Positions 15,508 to 20,437 of a DNA stretch of 20,437 nt are shown in pieces. Below the pieces are notes generated by a model that searched no databases, was not told the DNA's origin, and saw only the letters and a list, made by a program, of their open reading frames with translations. Both the position numbers and the translations under genes were made by a program. Origin of the DNA: Palsa-504 sp050010815. Lineage in GTDB: Bacteria; Actinomycetota; Actinomycetes; Streptosporangiales; Streptosporangiaceae. Location of the stretch: positions 1 through 20,437 of the forward strand of contig JBEKKH010000053.1 of the NCBI GenBank assembly GCA_050010815.1, written 5' to 3'. The first letter of the stretch is position 1; the number at the start of each line of letters is the position of its first letter.

Positions 15508-18500
15508 TCACAGTGGCGCCAGTCGTTCGGCAATGGCCTTGACGGTCTTTTCCCGGAACACGGTGTGCGGCGGGATCCGGCGGCCGGTCTCCCGGGACAG
15601 CCGCATCGCGACCCGGACCGCGGCCAGCGAGTTGCCGCCGAGCCGGAAGAAGTGATCGTGCCTGCCGAGCCGGCCGGCGCCCAGGACTTCGCTCATCGCG
15701 TCGGCCACCAGTTGCTCCATGCCGGTCAGGCCGGCCTGTTCCTCGGTCGTGGCGTCGCGGGACCGCGACGGCGCGGGCAGCGCCCGGCGGTCGATCTTGC
15801 CGTTGGGGGTGAGCGGCAGCGCGTCGAGGACATCGATCGAGGCGGGCAGCAGGTACTCGGGCAGCAGCCCGGCCAGGTGGTCGAGCAGGGTGCCTTCATC
15901 CGGCGGGGTGGGCCCGGCCGTGATGTACGCGGCGAGCCGGCGGTCCCCCGCCGCGGGCTCGTAGACCGTGACCGCGCTCTCTCGTACCAGCGGATGACGG
16001 GTCAGCGCGTCCTCGACCTCGCCGGGTTCGACGCGGAATCCCCTGATCTTGATCTGGTCATCGATCCGGCCGGTGATCTCCAGCGTGCCGTCCGTCGAGC
16101 GCCGGCCGAGGTCCCCGGTGCGGTAGAGCCGCTCCCCGGGCCGGCCGAACGGGCTGGCCACGAAGCGCTCGGCGGTCAGCCCCGGCTGGGCGATGTACCC
16201 GTGGGCGAGCCCGCAGCCCGCGGCGTAGAGCTCCCCGGTCACGCCCGGGCCCACCGGCTGCAGCGCGGCGTCGAGGACATGGAGCTGCTTGCCGTTCAGT
16301 GGCCGCCCGATCGGGATCGACATGCCCGCCAGGTCACCGGGGCCGACCTCGTGGCAGGTCGTCAGGCCCAGGCTCTCGACCGGCCCGTAGCCGTTGACCA
16401 CCCGCAGCCGGGGGAACCGGTCGAGCGCCTGGGCGACATGGGGCACCGACGCCCGCTCGCCGGCCGTGAAGGCGAGCCGCAGATCGGTGAAGGTGTCCGG
16501 GAATTCCTCCACCATGAAGTTGAACAGGCTGGCCGAGAGCTGGAGCTGGGTGACGCCGTGCTGCCTGGTCAAGGCGGCGATCGTCTGCGGTTCCGGCCGC
16601 TGGCCCGGCTGCAGGACGCAGCGGCCGCCGAACATGAGCGCGCCATAGAGTTCCAGCGCGAAGGCGTCCCAGGAGACCGGGGCGCACTGGAGCCACACCT
16701 CCCCCGGGGCGAACCGGGCGTAGTCCTGGCCGAGGTATGAGGCGGTCAGCGCCCGGTGCGGCACGGCGACGCCCTTGGGGCGCCCGGTGGAGCCTGAGGT
16801 GAACATGACGCAGGCGAGGTCGTCGCCGGTGACGGGCAGCCCGAGGTCGTGATCGGGGGAACGGGCCGTCTCCGGCTCGACGGCGTCCAGGTCGAGGTGC
16901 TCCGGACCCGGGAACGGAGCGGCGGGCCCGCGGGTGAGCACGAGCATCGCCCCGCTGTCGGCCACGGCCGAGGCGAGCCGCTCCGCCGGGAAGTCCGGGT
17001 CGAGCAGGGTGTAGCCGGCCCCGGTCTTGAGCACCGCGAGCAGCCCGGCGACCAGGTCGAAGCTCCGCTCGACCAGGACCGCCAGCAGAGCGCCCCGCCC
17101 GGCCCCCCGGGCCGCCAGGACCCGGGCGAGCCGGTTGGCCCGAGAATTCAGCTCGGCGTAGGTGAACGTCAACTCACCGTCGATGACTGCGATGGCATCC
17201 GGGGTCCGGGCGGCCTGCGCCTCGACTAGGCCGTGCGCCGGCATCTCGACCGCGGCGGCCAGGGTGGCCAGCCAGTCCGCACTGAACCCGGCTATCGTGC
17301 CGGTCTCGAACAAGTCGCGGTCATACTCCAAGCGGCCGGTGAAGTCCGTGCCGCGGTCGTCCACCGAGATTGACAGGTCGAACCGCGAGACGTCGCCGGA
17401 GTGCAGCGCGCGGGTGACGGCGGCGCCGCCGATGGTCAGCGGGCGGGAGTCGAGCGGGTGCAGCTCAAGCACGACCTGGCACAGCGGGTTGCCATTTTCC
17501 GGCCGCTCACCGAGAACCTGGGCGATGATCTCGTCGAAGGGCGTGTCCTGATGCCGGTACCCGCCGATCGAGACCTCGCGCACGTGCCGGACCAGCTCGC
17601 GGAACGAGGCACCGGGCTCGATCCGCACGCGCAGCGGCAGCAGGTTCACGAAGTAGCCGATCAGCCCGGACAGCTCCGGGCGGCCGCGGCCGCTCACCGG
17701 GGCCCCGACGACCAGGTCGGTCTGGCCTGAGCGCCGGTGCAGGGTGAGCGCGAGAGCGGCCAGCAGCACCATGAACGGCGTGGCGTCCTCGCTGCGGGCC
17801 AGCTCGCGCACGGCCCGCGCCACCGGGACCGGCATCGCGAACTCGTGCTGGCCGCCGCGGAACGCCTGGAACTCGGGGCGGGGGCGATCCGTGGCCAGCA
17901 CCGGCGCCGTCGGGGCGCCGCGCAAGTGCTCCCGCCAGTACCCGAGCTGGGCGGCCGCGGCCGGGTCCTGGTGCTGCCAGGCGCTGTAATCCGCGTATTG
18001 CACGGGCAGTTCGGGCAGGCGAGGGGGGCGGCCCTGCGCCAGCGCGGCGTACAGCTCGGCGAGCTCGTTCTCCAGCACCGGCAGCGACCCCTCGTCCCAG
18101 ACGATGTGGTGAATGAGCAGCAGCAGCACGAGGCCGCCGCCGCTGATCCGGAAGGCGCAGGCGCGCAGCAGCGGGCCGGTCTCCAGGTCGAAGGGTTCGG
18201 CCGCGGCCGCCGCTATGAGCGTGTCCGCCTGGCCGGCCGTGGTGTCGATGACCGTGAACGGCACCTTCGCTTGCTCGTGGATCACCTGCTGCGGCCCGTG
18301 GTCGCCGAGCACGAACGTGGTCCGCAGGCTCTCGTGCCGCACGGCCACGGCCATCAGGGCGGTACGCAGAAGCTCCGGATCGACCGGGCCCGCGAAGCGG
18401 AACACCCAGGGCACGTTGTAGGTGGCTGTGCCCGGGTTCCACTGGTCCAGGATCCACAGGCCGCGCTGGAACTTCGACAGCGGCGCCCGGGTCAGGCCGG

Positions 18501-20265
18501 CCCGGGCCAGAGCAGGCCGGGCCAGGGCAGGCCGATCACCAGCCGCCGCGTCGGCCACCGCCGCCGCGAATCCGGCCAGCGTCGGGGCGTCGAAGATCGT
18601 GTACGGCGAGACCGCGCCGAAGAGGTCGAAGACGCGCCCGACCACACGGACGGCGGTCAGGGAGTCACCGCCAAGGTGGAAGAAGTTGTCGTCGGCACCC
18701 ACCTCGGGCACGCCGAGGACCTCGGCCCACACCGCGGCGATCAGTTGCTCGGCCGGGGTTCGCGGTGGCAGCCAGCCCGCGCGCGTCGCCGGCCTGGGTG
18801 CACCGTCAGGATCGGGGCGGCCGGGGCCAAACAGGGAGGTCGGGGAGCTGGGTGGGGGCAGGGCCGCGCGGTCGACCTTGCCTGCGGCGGTCAGCGGGAA
18901 CGCGTCCAGCGCGGTGAGGCTGGCCGGGATCATGTGCACGGGCAGCCGGCCGGCCAGGAAATCCCAGACCGTGGCATGGTCCGGCGGCGTTCCCGTGGCG
19001 TAGGCCGCCAGCCGCCCGTCACGGGCGACCACCACGCACCCGGTAACCCCCGGGTACCCGGCGAGCGCCTGCTCGACCTCGCCCGGCTCGATCCGGAACC
19101 CGCGGATCTTCACCTGGTGATCGGTCCGCCCGACGAACTCCAGGGCACCCTCGGCGGCCCGCCGGACCAGGTCCCCGGTGCGGTACATCCGGGCGCCGGG
19201 CACGCACGTGAACGGGTCGGCCACGAATCGCTGCGCGGTCAGGCCCGGCCGGCCTGTGTAGCCTGAGGCCAGGATCGGCCCGCCCAGGTAGAGCTCCCCG
19301 GCGGCGCCGGGCGGGCAGGGCCGCAGCCGCTCGTCGAGCACGTGCGCGATACGGTCGCCGAGCACCGTTCCGATGGGTGCGACGTCTCCGGCCGAGATCT
19401 CGGACAGGTCATGAACGGTCGACGTGATGACGGTCTCGGTGGGTCCGTAGGCGTTGAACAGCGGTACTCTGGTTAGCTCCCGCCAGGCGAGGGCCACGGC
19501 GGGAGGGAGGCGGTCGCTCCCCGAGATCATCAGCCGCAGGGTGCGCAGGCCGGGGGCGCGCGGGCCGGGGGCGCCGGGGCGGCGACCGCCGCCGAGGGCC
19601 GCAACCACCTCCTGGAAGTGCCCGGCGGACAGGTTGGCGATGGTCACCCCCGCGGCATCGATCAGGCCGAGCAGCTCTTCGGCGGTCAGCAGCTCGCGCT
19701 CGGGGAGGACCAGGCAGGCGCCCGCGCTCAGCGCGGCCAGAACCTGCTCGATCGCCACATCGACGCTCGGCCGCGCCAGGTGAAGCACGACATCTTCGCA
19801 GGTCATGGCGTATCTGGCGACGGTCGCCTCGAGATGCGCGGACAGCGCGCCCACCGGCACATGGACGCCCTTCGGCCCGCCGGTCGTGCCCGAGGTGTAG
19901 ATCAGGTAGCCAGCGGCCGATGCCGAGCCTGCCCCTTCGCTGCGGTCGGTGAACTCACCGCCGGTGAGCAGCGCCGTGGCACCAGTGTCGGCGAGGATGA
20001 AGGCGTTGCGCTCTGCGGGGGCGTCGGGATCGAGCGGCAGATAGGTTCCGCCTGCCCGCAGCACGGCGAGCAGGCCGACCACGTAATCCAACCGGTCCCG
20101 GCTGGTCACCGCGACGACCCGGCCCGGGGTCAGCCGCCCGGCGAGGGCACGGCTCTGCTCGTCCAGATCCCGGTAGGTGACCACCCGATCCAGGTGCCGC
20201 ACCGCAGGCCGCGCGGGGTGGCAGAGCGCCACGAATTCGAGCGGGAAACCTCGTGAGGACATCAT
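15508..20265 (-). CDS. NRPS, A-T-C-A-T (loading module plus module 2)
   Basis: The protein has 1585 residues from this start and would activate two amino acids and join them. It begins directly with an adenylation domain, as initiation proteins do. Domains: A (about 10-475; YTSGTTGGPKG at 123-133, pocket Asp169, NAYGPTET, Lys about 463), T (LGGDSL, phosphopantetheine Ser535), C (about 590-1020; HHIVWDEGS from 719), A (about 1035-1500; FTSGSTGRPKG from 1155, pocket Asp1200, Lys about 1490), T (LGGNSL, Ser1546). Codes aligned by hand to GrsA are DVENMSAITK and DALQFAGGLK; neither matches a code I know. The start is uncertain. The frame stays open to a TTG at 20292 and an ATG at 20280, but neither has a ribosome site. 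The paired ATGs at 20265 and 20262 follow a GGGGTTGG stretch and sit just before the A domain. The stop overlaps an alternative GTG start of the next gene (GTGA). No epimerization domain is present. The C domain resembles the first C domain of the next protein. Confidence 0.95.
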   Translation of the reverse strand: MMSSRGFPLEFVALCHPARPAVRHLDRVVTYRDLDEQSRALAGRLTPGRVVAVTSRDRLDYVVGLLAVLRAGGTYLPLDPDAPAERNAFILADTGATALLTGGEFTDRSEGAGSASAAGYLIYTSGTTGGPKGVHVPVGALSAHLEATVARYAMTCEDVVLHLARPSVDVAIEQVLAALSAGACLVLPERELLTAEELLGLIDAAGVTIANLSAGHFQEVVAALGGGRRPGAPGPRAPGLRTLRLMISGSDRLPPAVALAWRELTRVPLFNAYGPTETVITSTVHDLSEISAGDVAPIGTVLGDRIAHVLDERLRPCPPGAAGELYLGGPILASGYTGRPGLTAQRFVADPFTCVPGARMYRTGDLVRRAAEGALEFVGRTDHQVKIRGFRIEPGEVEQALAGYPGVTGCVVVARDGRLAAYATGTPPDHATVWDFLAGRLPVHMIPASLTALDAFPLTAAGKVDRAALPPPSSPTSLFGPGRPDPDGAPRPATRAGWLPPRTPAEQLIAAVWAEVLGVPEVGADDNFFHLGGDSLTAVRVVGRVFDLFGAVSPYTIFDAPTLAGFAAAVADAAAGDRPALARPALARAGLTRAPLSKFQRGLWILDQWNPGTATYNVPWVFRFAGPVDPELLRTALMAVAVRHESLRTTFVLGDHGPQQVIHEQAKVPFTVIDTTAGQADTLIAAAAAEPFDLETGPLLRACAFRISGGGLVLLLLIHHIVWDEGSLPVLENELAELYAALAQGRPPRLPELPVQYADYSAWQHQDPAAAAQLGYWREHLRGAPTAPVLATDRPRPEFQAFRGGQHEFAMPVPVARAVRELARSEDATPFMVLLAALALTLHRRSGQTDLVVGAPVSGRGRPELSGLIGYFVNLLPLRVRIEPGASFRELVRHVREVSIGGYRHQDTPFDEIIAQVLGERPENGNPLCQVVLELHPLDSRPLTIGGAAVTRALHSGDVSRFDLSISVDDRGTDFTGRLEYDRDLFETGTIAGFSADWLATLAAAVEMPAHGLVEAQAARTPDAIAVIDGELTFTYAELNSRANRLARVLAARGAGRGALLAVLVERSFDLVAGLLAVLKTGAGYTLLDPDFPAERLASAVADSGAMLVLTRGPAAPFPGPEHLDLDAVEPETARSPDHDLGLPVTGDDLACVMFTSGSTGRPKGVAVPHRALTASYLGQDYARFAPGEVWLQCAPVSWDAFALELYGALMFGGRCVLQPGQRPEPQTIAALTRQHGVTQLQLSASLFNFMVEEFPDTFTDLRLAFTAGERASVPHVAQALDRFPRLRVVNGYGPVESLGLTTCHEVGPGDLAGMSIPIGRPLNGKQLHVLDAALQPVGPGVTGELYAAGCGLAHGYIAQPGLTAERFVASPFGRPGERLYRTGDLGRRSTDGTLEITGRIDDQIKIRGFRVEPGEVEDALTRHPLVRESAVTVYEPAAGDRRLAAYITAGPTPPDEGTLLDHLAGLLPEYLLPASIDVLDALPLTPNGKIDRRALPAPSRSRDATTEEQAGLTGMEQLVADAMSEVLGAGRLGRHDHFFRLGGNSLAAVRVAMRLSRETGRRIPPHTVFREKTVKAIAERLAPL
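18502..18531. repeat. 15-bp tandem repeat, two copies, in a T-C linker
   Basis: Two adjacent 15-bp copies differ at one base (ccgggccagagcagg and ccgggccagggcagg). They encode the repeated pentapeptide PALAR at about residues 579-588 of the first NRPS, in the linker between its first T and C domains. The frame is kept. Confidence 0.75.
19548..19575. repeat. 15-bp period repeat inside the loading A domain
   Basis: The 12-bp string ggccgggggcgc occurs at 19548 and again at 19563. It encodes APGPR-APGLR within a Gly/Pro/Arg-rich insertion at about residues 225-240 of the first NRPS, between the A4 and A5 regions of its first A domain. Confidence 0.65.
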
Positions 20266-20292
20266 CCAACCCCGATGCATTGCCGGAACCAA

Positions 20293-20437
20293 AGCCGTAG
20301 GGCCGACGATAGACAGAGGTCAGCGGCGTGATCGGCAGGTGACAGGGAAGAATCGAGGCAGTATCGAGCGCACCGTGTGCGATATCCGAAGATGCCTGGG
20401 CAGCAGCCGCGCGAGGACGGTGATCACAGCGCCTTCC
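20293..20437. other. Upstream region of the NRPS operon, no gene recognised
   Basis: These 145 bp lie upstream of the first NRPS gene and less GC-rich patches occur here. A promoter is expected, but I found no convincing -35/-10 pair, operator repeat or end of another gene. The window stops before the upstream neighbour. Confidence 0.4.

Noticed and set aside
15473..15511. GTG start at 15511 for the C-A-T-C gene
   Set aside because: It overlaps the previous stop as coupled genes do, but has no ribosome site, whereas the ATG at 15472 has GAAAGG upstream. Not excluded.
1..20265. In-frame TTA (bldA-type) codons as a regulatory signal
   Set aside because: I checked the TAA strings I noticed on the plus strand and none was in phase as a TTA codon. 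This was by eye and could have missed one.
20266..20292. Longer starts for the first NRPS (TTG at 20292, ATG at 20280)
   Set aside because: They are possible but no ribosome site precedes them and the added residues are not part of the A domain. The ATGs at 20265/20262 fit better, with moderate certainty.
20293..20437. Promoter of the operon
   Set aside because: No hexamer pair with good match and spacing. The nearest candidate (TTCGGA and GATACT) is 19 nt apart and weak.
1..20437. CRISPR arrays, tRNA or rRNA genes, insertion sequences
   Set aside because: No regularly spaced repeats, cloverleaf sequences, transposase frames or terminal inverted repeats were seen. The window is almost wholly coding.

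Overview
The window is part of a large nonribosomal peptide synthetase (NRPS) gene cluster. It comes from a high-GC actinomycete, Streptomyces-like or a related filamentous genus. The evidence for this is very high G+C by eye, strong G/C at third codon positions, GTG starts, and gene families typical of actinomycete secondary metabolism. Every supported gene lies on the minus strand, so transcription runs from the right edge to the left edge. The genes abut or overlap (GTGA or ATGA junctions, one 22-nt overlap, and gaps of 7 to 35 nt), as expected for a single operon.

In transcription order: (1) 20265-15508, NRPS A-T-C-A-T, which starts with an adenylation domain and so looks like the loading protein; (2) 15472-10979, NRPS C-A-T-C, ending in a condensation domain with no A-T behind it; (3) 10982-9162, a free-standing A-T didomain; (4) 9165-8380, a type II thioesterase; (5) 8401-7133, a cytochrome P450; (6) 7099-6887, an MbtH-like protein; (7) 6879-5854, a SyrP-like non-heme Fe(II)/2-oxoglutarate dioxygenase; (8) 5828 to the left edge, NRPS C-A-T-C-A, with its 3' end outside the window. 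The last gene is an uninterrupted reading frame of 1942 codons. I checked its phase by hand at several points from the start to base 1.

Read colinearly, the line would be module 1 (A-T), 2 (C-A-T), 3 (C-A-T), 4 (C at the end of one protein, A-T on the next), 5 (C-A-T) and 6 (C-A-...). Ten-residue specificity codes, read by manual alignment to GrsA, are DVENMSAITK, DALQFAGGLK, DWWCMGLVHK (Thr-like), DAQDFGLVDK (close to the published Gln code), DAYFSGVTFK (Ile/Val-like) and DADESGTVD- (acidic pocket, perhaps a basic residue). There is no epimerization domain, no release thioesterase domain, no transporter, no regulator and no resistance gene in the window, so the cluster must continue at least to the left.

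The most unusual part is the middle. Module 4 is cut exactly between C and A, and its A-T half is followed, by overlapping genes, by a type II thioesterase and a P450. This resembles the didomain-plus-P450 arrangement used for beta-hydroxylation of carrier-bound amino acids (NovH/NovI, NikP1/NikQ). A second, unrelated hydroxylase of the SyrP type follows. The inferred product is a peptide with one or two hydroxylated residues; I cannot match it to a known compound.
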